DNA of 64,000 bases from Chitinophagaceae bacterium (lineage in GTDB: Bacteria > Bacteroidota > Bacteroidia > Chitinophagales > Chitinophagaceae). The stretch is from positions 62,001-126,000 of the forward strand of contig JAMLGU010000005.1 in assembly GCA_023957575.1 (NCBI GenBank), in the 5' to 3' direction. Below the pieces are notes generated by a model. It was not told the origin of the DNA, did no database searches, and worked only from the letters and a program-made list of their open reading frames with translations. Below, piece after piece: positions 29,054 to 37,399 of the stretch. Within the stretch, counting starts at the first letter, position 1. Each line of letters opens with the position of its first letter. Position numbers and translations under genes: made by a program.

Positions 29054-30127
29054 ATGAAGGAAGTAGATTATCTTATTCTGGGGCAGGGCATATCAGGTAC
29101 GTTTTTGAGTTTTTTTCTTTTTCAGGAAGGACAAACCTTTCATGTGATAGATGAGTACAGGCCCAACACAGCATCAAGGGTTTCAAGCGGCGTTATCAAT
29201 CCGGTAACAGGTCGCAGAGTGGTAAAAACCTGGATGGCAGATGATATCATCCCTTTTGCAAAAAAAGCATATAATAAAATCGGGTATTTTCTGGGGCTTG
29301 AAAATCTGGCTCAGGAAATCAGCATTATTGATTTTGTACCCACACCTCAGATGCTGGAGGCTTTTCATAAACGAATCACCGATGAAAAAGAAGAATCAAT
29401 GACTTTTCATCAAAACAAAGAACTTTTGAGAACCCGGTTTAATTTTCCCTTTGAAGTAGTAGAAATTAAATCTTCCTTAAATATCAATATGTGGGAATTG
29501 CTAACTGCATGGCGAAATTATTTAAAGAAATACGAGTTAATCACAGAAGAAAAATTTGACTGGAAAAATTGTAAACTAGCTTCGGATCATGTGGAATACA
29601 ACGGCATCAGCGCAAAAAAAATACTTTGCTGCGAAGGAGTAGAAGGGATGAGCAATCCTTACTTCAAACTGTTGCCTTTTGCTTTTAATAAAGGTGAGGC
29701 GCTGATTGTATCTATACCCGGATTGAGTAAAGAGCATATTTACAAAATGAGTTATACAATAGTACCGCTGGCAGAAAAAGGTTTATTTTGGGTGGGGTCA
29801 GACTACGAACGGAACTATATTGACGAAAAACCGTCTGCCATGTTTCGGGCAATGGTTGAAAACTACCTGCAACACTGGTTGAAATTACCGTTTACAGTTG
29901 TGGAACATATCGCTTCCATCCGTCCGGCTAATTTGGAACGCAGACCTTTTGTAGGTTTGCATCCTGTTTTCCCTACAGTGGGTATTCTCAATGGGTTGGG
30001 CACCAAAGGGGCATCTCTGGGTCCGTTTTTTGCATACCAGCTTGCACATCATTTGGTGTATAATCGCGAAATAGAATTACCGGCGGATGTGAAACGGTTT
30101 GAAAAATTATTGACTCAACAGAAATAA
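29054..30127 (+). CDS. FAD-dependent oxidoreductase (DAO family)
   Basis: The 357-residue protein begins YLILGQGISGTFLSFFLFQ, an N-terminal FAD/NAD binding motif (GxGxxG), followed by SSGVINPVTGRRVVKTWM as in D-amino-acid oxidase/glycine oxidase-type proteins. Near the C-terminus are ASIRPANLERRPFVGLHP and LNGLGTKGASLGPFFA, the terminal FAD-contact region. It lies alone, divergent from the GT39-like gene. The substrate may be an amino acid or amine; nothing in the sequence decides. An alternative is a role in tRNA modification like MnmC, but the methyltransferase half is absent. Confidence 0.78.
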   Translation: MKEVDYLILGQGISGTFLSFFLFQEGQTFHVIDEYRPNTASRVSSGVINPVTGRRVVKTWMADDIIPFAKKAYNKIGYFLGLENLAQEISIIDFVPTPQMLEAFHKRITDEKEESMTFHQNKELLRTRFNFPFEVVEIKSSLNINMWELLTAWRNYLKKYELITEEKFDWKNCKLASDHVEYNGISAKKILCCEGVEGMSNPYFKLLPFAFNKGEALIVSIPGLSKEHIYKMSYTIVPLAEKGLFWVGSDYERNYIDEKPSAMFRAMVENYLQHWLKLPFTVVEHIASIRPANLERRPFVGLHPVFPTVGILNGLGTKGASLGPFFAYQLAHHLVYNREIELPADVKRFEKLLTQQK

Positions 30128-30260
30128 ATTTTTTCTTTTGAATTTATTTTATATTATTTTTGACTCTATGATTCTGCTCATAAATGAATTTTAAACGATA
30201 TCTTACATTGCATAAAATTTTGATTATTTACGATTATATCAATTAAAACCAATCTTTATT

Positions 30261-30656
30261 ATGGAAAATCAAGTTTCAAGAAAAGAGTTTTTAAAAAAAG
30301 CATTAACTGCTGCGGGAGTACTTCTTGGTGGTTCTGCATTAATTAGCAGTTGCGGGTCCAACGAAAGTTCTGCTCCGGCTGAACCTGCGGCTCCTGCCGA
30401 ACAACCAAAGTCAATGGTTGATCAGCCTGCTGCCAGCGGCGATTGCACCGATGTATCCAGCGTTTCTCCTGATGAAATCAAGAAGAGAGAGGCTGTTCAA
30501 TACCACGAAAAATCGGAGGATCCTGCAAAGCATTGCAAAGATTGCCAATTATATAAGCAACCCGAAGCTGCTGGTGGTTGCGGCGGCTGCACCCTGTTTG
30601 CAGGACCTGTAACTCCTGATGGAAGCTGCATCTCTTTTGCTCCCAAAGCGGCTTAA
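30261..30656 (+). CDS. High-potential iron-sulfur protein lipoprotein (HiPIP)
   Basis: The 131-residue product starts with a signal of Tat type (SRKEFLKKALTAAG) that ends in a lipobox (LISSC, Cys31). A Pro/Ala-rich spacer (36-60) is followed by a HiPIP domain with C92-x2-C95-x14-C110-x12-C123, and the aromatic residues usual near the cluster. Extra cysteines are at 62 and 107. HiPIPs carry one [4Fe-4S]3+/2+ cluster at high potential, and folded export by Tat fits. TatA is encoded at 58006. Redox partner unknown. HiPIPs are best known from purple bacteria; here it is a membrane-anchored version. Confidence 0.85.
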   Translation: MENQVSRKEFLKKALTAAGVLLGGSALISSCGSNESSAPAEPAAPAEQPKSMVDQPAASGDCTDVSSVSPDEIKKREAVQYHEKSEDPAKHCKDCQLYKQPEAAGGCGGCTLFAGPVTPDGSCISFAPKAA

Positions 30657-30714
30657 CCATAACTTCATTCAGCATTAGGCTTTCTTCATTTTTTTGACGA
30701 AAGCTTTTTGTGTT

Positions 30715-30752
30715 TTTTCAATTTCATTGCCATAGTGCAATGAAATTGAAAA
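30715..30752. repeat. Perfect 16-bp inverted repeat
   Basis: The arm 30715-30730 (ending TTTCATTGC) and its exact complement at 30737-30752 enclose the 6-base loop CATAGT. A T-run precedes it but none follows on either strand, so it is not a standard terminator. Confidence 0.65.
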
Positions 30753-31014
30753 TTAAAACCATAAATCATTTTATTCAAAAGGCTCGATTAATAATTACCG
30801 GCCTTCTGATTTTATTTTGATTGAGATGGATTGGATTGAATATCATGTAAGAAATCGGTCAATTCAAACATTACAAAATAAATATAATTATATTTATTAC
30901 ATAAATTTTTACCCTCACCCTACATTGATTTTAGGGGGAAATTTTTTTCTTTTATCTGTTCTTTAGCACGAAAGGCAAAAAGGTACCCATTTCGGTATTG
31001 AAACCAAGGTTCCG

Positions 31015-31067
31015 TTGTTTGCACAACCTGTTTGCCCCCACCGCCTAAACAGCAACAATGCAAGCAA
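31015..31067. ncRNA. Candidate structured RNA or DNA element upstream of fbaA
   Basis: An outer stem TTGTTTGCA (31015-31023) with TGCAAGCAA (31059-31067; 9 bp including one G-U) encloses an inner stem CTGTTT (31028-31033) with AAACAG (31047-31052). The loop GCCCCCACCGCCT is free of G except one. The segment is clearly GC-richer than its surroundings. No Rfam family is recognised by me; it lies upstream of the fbaA promoter, so it would not be part of the fbaA mRNA. Confidence 0.3.
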
Positions 31068-31155
31068 AGTCAGTAATATTTCACTTTTGAGAATGTTGTC
31101 TGCTTTACTCCCTTTTTGCTGACCAATATCATTTAATATTTATAATAATATTCAG

Positions 31156-31163
31156 TAAATTTG
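31156..31163 (+). promoter_or_regulatory. -7 promoter element of fbaA
   Basis: TAAATTTG matches TAnnTTTG, 44 bases before the ATG at 31208. No clear -33 partner is seen. Confidence 0.45.
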
Positions 31164-31207
31164 CATCTTACAAATTTTTGATTTAATTAATTAAAAAATA
31201 ATAAACA

Positions 31208-32275
31208 ATGACAAAGTACAGAGCCGGGGTTTTATTTGGCGAAGAGCTGGATGCCCTTTATAATGATGCAAAACAAAACAATTTTGCCTTGCCCGCAGTA
31301 AACGTTGTGGGTAGCGACAGTATTAATGCCGTATTGGAAACCGCTGCAAAAGTGAACTCTCCTGTAATGATACAGTTCAGTAACGGAGGCGCTCAGTTTA
31401 TGGCCGGTAAAGGAATGCCCAACGATAACCTGCAAGCAAATATTTATGGCGGTGTAAGTGGGGCTTTGCACGTACACAACGTGGCAAAATACTACGGAGT
31501 ACCGGTGGTTTTGCACACCGACCATGCGGCCAAAAAATGGTTGCCCTGGATTAGCGGATTATTAGACGAAGGCGAAAAATTTTACAAAGAAAAAGGCCAG
31601 CCATTATTTAGTTCGCACATGTTAGACCTGAGCGAAGAACCATTGGAAGAAAACGTGGCAATCTCTGTAGATTATTTTAAACGCATGAATCCACTGGGAA
31701 TGAGCATTGAGATTGAACTGGGTATTACAGGTGGCGAAGAAGATGGTGTGGACAATACCGATGTGGATAATGCCAGATTATATACACAGCCCGAAGACGT
31801 AAACTATGCTTATGAACAATTAAGCACAGTGGGCAACAGATTTACAATTGCTGCTGCATTTGGTAATGTACATGGCGTTTACAAACCGGGCAACGTGCAA
31901 CTGCATCCTGAAATATTGGATAACAGCCAAAAATATATTCAGAAGAAACACAATACATCAGAAAAACCGGTATTCTTTGTATTCCACGGTGGTAGCGGAT
32001 CTGACCCTGCTCAAATAAAAGAAGCTATCGGTTATGGAGCTATCAAGATGAACTTGGATACCGATATGCAGTGGGCTTTCTGGGAAGGTGTGCTGAACTA
32101 TTACAAGAAAAACGAAGCTTATCTGCAGGCTCAATTAGGAAATCCTGAAGGCGCCGACAAGCCTAACAAAAAGTACTACGACCCCCGAGCATGGTTGCGC
32201 AAAGCTGAAGAATCTTTTGTTACACGTTTGGAAGTAGCATTTAATGACTTGAATTGCATTAATAGAAACGCATAA
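31208..32275 (+). CDS. fbaA: Fructose-bisphosphate aldolase, class II
   Basis: The 355-residue protein is a zinc-dependent class II aldolase, cleaving fructose-1,6-bisphosphate to DHAP and glyceraldehyde-3-phosphate in glycolysis. Motifs: VPVVLHTDHAAKKWLPW with the catalytic Asp and zinc His, MSIEIELGITGGEEDGVDNT, the AAFGNVHGVYKPGN zinc and phosphate region, and VFHGGSGSDPAQIKEAIGYGAIKMNLDTDMQWAF. The length fits the E. coli FbaA-like (class IIA) group. It is a single gene with its own -7 promoter element and a strong terminator at 32296-32326. Confidence 0.95.
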   Translation: MTKYRAGVLFGEELDALYNDAKQNNFALPAVNVVGSDSINAVLETAAKVNSPVMIQFSNGGAQFMAGKGMPNDNLQANIYGGVSGALHVHNVAKYYGVPVVLHTDHAAKKWLPWISGLLDEGEKFYKEKGQPLFSSHMLDLSEEPLEENVAISVDYFKRMNPLGMSIEIELGITGGEEDGVDNTDVDNARLYTQPEDVNYAYEQLSTVGNRFTIAAAFGNVHGVYKPGNVQLHPEILDNSQKYIQKKHNTSEKPVFFVFHGGSGSDPAQIKEAIGYGAIKMNLDTDMQWAFWEGVLNYYKKNEAYLQAQLGNPEGADKPNKKYYDPRAWLRKAEESFVTRLEVAFNDLNCINRNA

Positions 32276-32295
32276 ACCTCATTATTTTTATAAAC

Positions 32296-32326
32296 AAAAA
32301 ACCACCTTATAAGAAGGTGGTTTTTT
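32296..32326. terminator. Bidirectional intrinsic terminator
   Basis: The stem ACCACCTT (32301-32308) and AAGGTGGT (32314-32321) with loop ATAAG is flanked by A- and T-runs, so it can stop both fbaA from the left and the GlsB-like gene from the right. Confidence 0.88.
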
Positions 32327-32339
32327 CAATAAAAAACAA

Positions 32340-32588
32340 TTATGTCTTTTTTACAAACAAGAGACTATAAAGCCATAATAGAATAACGGCTCCTCCTATT
32401 GCAAACAGAAATCCCTTGAAACTCCAGTTTGGGAATTCGAAGCCCAAAAATCCCCCTACATAACGTCCGACAAACGCTCCGGCAATACCAATAAGAATGG
32501 TGATAATCCATCCACCCGGATCTTTACCGGGATGTATCGCTTTTGCAATAGCGCCTGCAATCAGACCAAATAAAATCCATGATAACAT
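32340..32588 (-). CDS. GlsB/YeaQ/YmgE family small membrane protein
   Basis: The 82-residue protein has three hydrophobic helices and the glycine-rich transglycosylase-associated family pattern: LFGLIAGAIAKAIHPGKDPGGWIITILIGIAGAFVGRYVGG. These small inner-membrane proteins are linked with stress response, but the biochemical role is unknown. It is a single gene with the shared terminator at its 3' end (32296-32326). Confidence 0.85.
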   Translation of the reverse strand: MLSWILFGLIAGAIAKAIHPGKDPGGWIITILIGIAGAFVGRYVGGFLGFEFPNWSFKGFLFAIGGAVILLWLYSLLFVKKT

Positions 32589-32712
32589 AGTTTAATTTTT
32601 TAGATTTTAAAGAAAAATAATGAAGAAAGTTAGGTAAAAATAAATTATTAAAAAAATTTAATTTAAAAAAAATATGCACAAGTATTAGCTGCTTCAAATA
32701 ATTTTAAGCTCT

Positions 32713-33705
32713 TTAAACAACTTTTGCCAACTTACCTGCCTGCATCATAAAATCAACCAGCGCAATAGCGGTATAGGCCTCCACAATCACAGGGGCACGC
32801 AATGCCACACACAGGTCGTGACGACCTTTTACCGAAAATTTTTCAATCTGGCCGGTATCCCAGTTCAGGCTGGTTTGTTCTTTTGGCGTGGAGGAGGTTG
32901 GTTTAATAGCGATTCTGAAAACCAATTCGTTCCCGTTGGTAATGCCGCCCACAATGCCGCCTGCGTTATTTGTACGAGTTTTGCCTTCCATATTTTCAAT
33001 AGCATCATTGTGCTGGGTACCAAACATTCGGGCTGCCGAAAAACCTGCGCCAAACTCAACACCCTTTATCGCCGGAATCGAAAACATGGCTTGAGCCAGT
33101 ACCGACTCAACCGAATCAAAATAGGGTTCTCCCAAACCAAGCGGTAAGCCATTTGCCCTGCACTCAATAATGCCGCCAACAGAATCCTTGGCTTCAATTG
33201 CCTTTCTCAGGCCCTTTTCTACATCGGCCTCGCCACCTACTTCAATTACTTTGGCATTAATAGTTATATCCTTTAAAAGTTTCTTTGCTATCACACCGGC
33301 CGCTACAATACCGGTGGTGAGCCTGGCGCTGAAATGCCCCCCTCCCCTGTAATCTTCATAACCTCCATATTTTTTGTGTGCTACAAAATCTGCGTGACCG
33401 GGACGTGGAATATTTCGGATTTTATCATAATCGCCACTGCGGGTGTTTTTATTTTCAAAAAAAATCATTATCGGGAATCCGGTAGTCTTACCATTGAAAA
33501 CACCGGTTTTGAAATCAGGAATATCTTCTTCCTTTCTTGGCGTAGTGCCTATTTGATTTCCTCCCTGCCGACGAAGCATATCCAGCATAAATTCTTCTAC
33601 TTCAACCGGTAATCCTGCAGGGCATCCATCAATCACTAAACCCACACCCGAGCCATGAGATTCTCCAAAAATCTGTATCTTAAATAACCTTCCAAATGAA
33701 TTCAT
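32713..33705 (-). CDS. aroC: Chorismate synthase
   Basis: I use the ATG at 33705 (MNSFGRLF); the frame extends two codons to a TTG at 33711. The 330-residue enzyme has FGESHGSGVGLVIDGCPAG at the N-terminus, RPGHADFVAHKKYGGYEDYRGGGHFSARLT, and a C-terminal RHDLCVALRAPVIVEA. It converts EPSP to chorismate, using reduced FMN. It is a little shorter than the usual 350-360. It is the last gene of the aromatic operon, 15 bases after aroA. Confidence 0.95.
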   Translation of the reverse strand: MNSFGRLFKIQIFGESHGSGVGLVIDGCPAGLPVEVEEFMLDMLRRQGGNQIGTTPRKEEDIPDFKTGVFNGKTTGFPIMIFFENKNTRSGDYDKIRNIPRPGHADFVAHKKYGGYEDYRGGGHFSARLTTGIVAAGVIAKKLLKDITINAKVIEVGGEADVEKGLRKAIEAKDSVGGIIECRANGLPLGLGEPYFDSVESVLAQAMFSIPAIKGVEFGAGFSAARMFGTQHNDAIENMEGKTRTNNAGGIVGGITNGNELVFRIAIKPTSSTPKEQTSLNWDTGQIEKFSVKGRHDLCVALRAPVIVEAYTAIALVDFMMQAGKLAKVV

Positions 33706-33720
33706 AATCAATATTTTAAA

Positions 33721-35067
33721 TCAGGCATCCTTCATCAATTTTTTCAAAATTTCCGCCACTCCCAGTTTATCTCCGGTTACTTTAGCGCCCAATATTCTTA
33801 AATGCTCATAAAAATCAGGATATGATTTGTTTATCGCCTGCGCCTCTTCAATTGTTGTCGCTCCATCGGCCTTGAGCGCAGCTACAGCACACGCCATAGC
33901 AATCCGATGATCATATCGGGAATGTACGCTTGCTCCCTTGACTTTGCTCCCGCCAGAAACCATCATATCATCTTCCTCCAGGTCAATTCTGACACCCATT
34001 TTACCAAACTCATCCTGCAATGTCAAACCTCGGTTACTTTCTTTGTATGCCAATCTGCTTACTCCTTTTATTTTAGTAACGCCCTCACAATAAACAGCCA
34101 GCGCTACCAACGGCGGAAATAAATCGGGGCAATCGGTAGCATCAAATTCAAAAGCCTTCATTGGAGCCGAATGTATTTTTATACCTTTCGCTTCCATTGC
34201 AATCCCTGCGCCGCAAGCCATCAGCGCTTCTACTATTTTTTTATCGGCCTGTGTGCTGGCAAGGCTCAGTCCTCTAACGGTGATATTGCCGGCAATGGCC
34301 CCTGCCACCAACAAGAAAGCGCCTCCGCTCCAATCTCCCTCTACGTTATAAACTATTTCATTATGGCTTATTTCTGAAACATTTTCTCTTTGCCTGAATA
34401 CAAACTCCTTATAATCATTATTTTCGGGAACTGTAAGTCCAAATTTTTTCATCACATCCAATGTCAGGTCAATATAAGGTCTGCTTTTAAGGTTTGAGAC
34501 TTTTATTGACACCGATTCCTGAAAAGACACCGAATATGCCAATAAAAGCCCTGTCAAAAACTGAGAACTTAAAGATCCATCAATTTCAATATTTCGGGGT
34601 TGTAAGGGACCTTGAATTTTAATGGGCAATTTTCCATTATCTGAGCTTACTTTAATACCCAATAATGGAAATACTTTTTCAAAAAAATCAAGAGGTCTTG
34701 TTGTAAGGCTTCCTTCGCCGGTTACTATAATTTCGTTCCTACAAAGCGCAGTAATTGGAGTAAACATTCGAATACTGAGCCCGCTCTCGCCGCAATTTAT
34801 TTCATTCGTGGATTCTTTTCCTTTTTGTATCTCGCTTAAAAAATTACTCTCAATTTCAATGGTTTCACTGTCAACCTCATTGATAGATGCGCCCAACCGC
34901 TTAATGATTTCCATAGCAGCCATGTCATCATTGCTTTTTCCGGGATTATGGATAATTACTTTCGGCTTTGAAAGCAATGCTGCTGCACAAGCACGCTGCA
35001 TCGCACTTTTTGAAGCAGGAGCCATGATGTTTCCTGATAATCCAGACGGGTGAACGACTACTTTCAT
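33721..35067 (-). CDS. aroA: 3-phosphoshikimate 1-carboxyvinyltransferase (EPSP synthase)
   Basis: The 448-residue protein shows PASKSAMQRACAAALLS (shikimate-3-phosphate site), INCGESGLSIRMFTPI and GEGSLTTRPLDFF (PEP-binding), and DHRIAMACAVAALKADG near the C-terminus. The reaction joins PEP to shikimate-3-phosphate. The typical LPGSKS start is altered to MAPASKSAMQR here, a variant form also found in other Bacteroidota. It lies 15 bases before aroC and 23 after aroB in the same transcript. Confidence 0.93.
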   Translation of the reverse strand: MKVVVHPSGLSGNIMAPASKSAMQRACAAALLSKPKVIIHNPGKSNDDMAAMEIIKRLGASINEVDSETIEIESNFLSEIQKGKESTNEINCGESGLSIRMFTPITALCRNEIIVTGEGSLTTRPLDFFEKVFPLLGIKVSSDNGKLPIKIQGPLQPRNIEIDGSLSSQFLTGLLLAYSVSFQESVSIKVSNLKSRPYIDLTLDVMKKFGLTVPENNDYKEFVFRQRENVSEISHNEIVYNVEGDWSGGAFLLVAGAIAGNITVRGLSLASTQADKKIVEALMACGAGIAMEAKGIKIHSAPMKAFEFDATDCPDLFPPLVALAVYCEGVTKIKGVSRLAYKESNRGLTLQDEFGKMGVRIDLEEDDMMVSGGSKVKGASVHSRYDHRIAMACAVAALKADGATTIEEAQAINKSYPDFYEHLRILGAKVTGDKLGVAEILKKLMKDA

Positions 35068-35090
35068 TAAAAATTTATTATTCCTTTTCT

Positions 35091-36107
35091 CTACAAATTT
35101 GTTATTATTTTCTCCAGACGCTTTAAATCAATTGGCATTACCACACCTTTTCCGATTTTTTCAAGCAATACAAAATTCATTTCTTTTTTGATGCGTTTTT
35201 TATCCATTTTCAAAACTTCGAAAATTTTCTTTTTATCAAAACTCGCATAAGAAGGAAGGTTGTATTGCCCCAGCAAACTTACAATCTGCTCAGTTTGTGA
35301 AAAACCTGTCAGCTGCTCAGAAATATGACAGGCATAAGTCATTCCGATGGAAATTGCCTGCCCATGCATCAGTTCGTACTGTGTTTCCACAGCATGACCG
35401 AGTGTGTGGCCAAAGTTCAATAATCGTCTGTCGCCTTTTTCAAACTCATCTTTTTGCACCACCTTTATTTTTATCATGGCATTTCGTCGGATCAGTTCAT
35501 TCAGTAATTTTTTATTCTTCATATAATCAACCAACGAAGTTGTTTGCAATTGTTTGAACATTGCTGCATCTTTAATACAGGCATGTTTGATAATTTCTGC
35601 AAAACCGTTCTCCCACTCATTTATTGGTAATGATTGCAACAAGGAAATATCATGTAAGATAAATGAAGGCTGTCTGATAATTCCCACAAGGTTTTTGTAT
35701 GCACCCACATCGATACCATTTTTGCCGCCAATGGAAGCATCTACCAAACCCAGTATAGAAGTAGGGACAAATCCAAAACTGATTCCACGCATATAAACGG
35801 AGGCCACATAACCGGTAAGATCGGTAATAACACCACCACCTACACCAATCAAAACAGTTTTTCTGTCGGCCTGCATTTTAATGAGCGTTTCAATAATAGA
35901 ATCAACGGTTGCCTGAATCTTAAATGCCTCGCCGGGCTTTAAAACAATAACATTGTACCCTTTCAACTTTTTGTCATGTGCTTTAAAAACATTTTCATCA
36001 GTGATAACAACTGCCGATTTCTTATCTATCACCTTTGATAAATCACGAATGGAACTATCAAAATAAAAATCGGTAGATGCGTTTGAGAATTTGATTGTTT
36101 TTTTCAT
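35091..36107 (-). CDS. aroB: 3-dehydroquinate synthase
   Basis: The 338-residue protein has the NAD-binding GVGGGVITDLTGYVASVYMRGISFG, the substrate/metal region VDASIGGKNGIDV with GFAEIIKHA, and the metal-binding FGHTLGHAVE. It turns DAHP into 3-dehydroquinate. A repeat array (36108-36256) lies in the 153-base gap to the preceding DAHP synthase gene, whereas the downstream gap to aroA is only 23 bases. Confidence 0.95.
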   Translation of the reverse strand: MKKTIKFSNASTDFYFDSSIRDLSKVIDKKSAVVITDENVFKAHDKKLKGYNVIVLKPGEAFKIQATVDSIIETLIKMQADRKTVLIGVGGGVITDLTGYVASVYMRGISFGFVPTSILGLVDASIGGKNGIDVGAYKNLVGIIRQPSFILHDISLLQSLPINEWENGFAEIIKHACIKDAAMFKQLQTTSLVDYMKNKKLLNELIRRNAMIKIKVVQKDEFEKGDRRLLNFGHTLGHAVETQYELMHGQAISIGMTYACHISEQLTGFSQTEQIVSLLGQYNLPSYASFDKKKIFEVLKMDKKRIKKEMNFVLLEKIGKGVVMPIDLKRLEKIITNL

Positions 36108-36260
36108 GAGATATCAGATGTTAGATATGAGATATGAGATATGAGATATGAGACATTAGAAATTAGACAATAGACAATAGACAATAGATTTAAGACTTTG
36201 AACTTTGAACCTTAAACTTTGAACTTTAAACTTTGAACTTTAAACCTTGAACCTTAAAAG
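36108..36260. repeat. Low-complexity heptamer/nonamer repeat array between DAHP synthase and aroB
   Basis: The gap holds tandem variants of GATATGA, then ACAATAG units, then seven-base units CTTTGAA / CCTTAAA. The same unit family fills the gap at 38252-38700. No gene is visible. Confidence 0.75.
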
Positions 36261-37346
36261 TTATGCATCCAATATTTTTTTCTGGTGGTTAATACTTTCA
36301 ATGTGTACTGCATCCAGATATTTGTTTATAAAATCACGGCTCAATCCCAGTTTTTCACCTTTTGTGACAGTAGCCTCTACTATTTCATGCCATCGGCTGG
36401 GTTGTAAAATGGTGATATTATTATCTTTTTTATATTGACCAATCTGATCTGCCACTTTCATGCGTTGACCGAGAACTTGTAATAACTCATCATCCAGAAT
36501 ATTAATTTGATGGCGCAAATTTTCCAAAGCTTTATTAAACTCCGGATTTGCACTATCTGGTTTTCTCCAAATAATACTACTTAGAATTTCATCAAGCCTT
36601 GCTGGTGTTATTTGTTGTTTGGCATCACTCCATGCGTTATCCGGGTCAATATGACTTTCGATGATCAGGCCGTCAAAGTCCACATCTATAGCCCTTTGGC
36701 TCATCTCCAGTAAGCCTTCCCTATTGCCACAAATATGAGACGGGTCGGTAATCATTGGCATATCAGGATGGCGCAGTTTCATTTCGATGGCAAGTGGCCA
36801 CATCGGTGCATTTCGATATTGAGTGTTACCAAATGAAGAAAAACCTCGATGGATTAATCCGATATGTTTAATACCGGCTCTGGCAATACGCTCAACAGCG
36901 CCACTCCACAATTCAATATCAGGGTTCACCGGATTTTTAATTAAGATGGGGACATCCACACCTCGCAAAGCATCGGCAACCTCCTGCATACTGAAAGGAT
37001 TTACAGTTGTGCGTGCGCCAATCCAAAGAATATCCACATCAAAAGTAAGTGCATCCTGCACCTGCTTGGCATTTGCTACTTCGCAGGCGGTGAGCAACCC
37101 GCTTTCCTGCTCTGCTTTTTGCAGCCAGGGTAAGCCTTTGGCGCCAATTCCTTCAAAGCCTCCCGGCTTGGTTCTTGGTTTCCAAATACCGGCGCGCAAT
37201 ACATCTACTTTTCCTGTAGCGGCTAATTGTTTTGCAGTTTCTACCACTTGCTCTTCGCTTTCTGCGCTGCAAGGCCCGCTAATTATCAATGGCCTTTTAT
37301 TCCATACAGCCATCAGTTTTTCTTTGGGAGTTCTTTCTATGATCAT
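36261..37346 (-). CDS. Bifunctional 3-deoxy-7-phosphoheptulonate synthase / chorismate mutase type II
   Basis: Residues about 1-262 are a class-I-type (KDPG-like) DAHP synthase: PLIISGPCSAESEEQV, LRAGIWKPRTKPGGFEG, DILWIGARTTVNPFSMQ, and PMITDPSHICGNREGL. Residues about 270-361 are an AroQ chorismate mutase: LRHQINILDDELLQVLGQRMKVADQIGQYKK, with Arg and Lys at the usual positions. The fusion commits erythrose-4-phosphate and PEP to the pathway and also makes prephenate from chorismate; in this phylum the mutase domain mediates feedback inhibition. The order tyrA-DAHPS/CM-aroB is part of the aromatic operon. Confidence 0.94.
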   Translation of the reverse strand: MIIERTPKEKLMAVWNKRPLIISGPCSAESEEQVVETAKQLAATGKVDVLRAGIWKPRTKPGGFEGIGAKGLPWLQKAEQESGLLTACEVANAKQVQDALTFDVDILWIGARTTVNPFSMQEVADALRGVDVPILIKNPVNPDIELWSGAVERIARAGIKHIGLIHRGFSSFGNTQYRNAPMWPLAIEMKLRHPDMPMITDPSHICGNREGLLEMSQRAIDVDFDGLIIESHIDPDNAWSDAKQQITPARLDEILSSIIWRKPDSANPEFNKALENLRHQINILDDELLQVLGQRMKVADQIGQYKKDNNITILQPSRWHEIVEATVTKGEKLGLSRDFINKYLDAVHIESINHQKKILDA

Positions 37347-37399
37347 TTTATTAAAATTTGTGCCATTATTAAAAAATGGCTGGTGGCTAAATTAATTTT

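Larger units (their letters stand above)
30657..31207. other. 551-base spacer upstream of fbaA with two structured parts
   Basis: No gene is visible. It holds a weak terminator-like hairpin (GCTTTC/GAAAGC with T-run, about 30679-30708) after the HiPIP gene, a perfect 16-bp inverted repeat at 30715-30752, a GC-richer foldable segment at 31015-31067, and a -7 promoter element for fbaA at 31156-31163. The rest is AT-rich and featureless. Confidence 0.6.
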
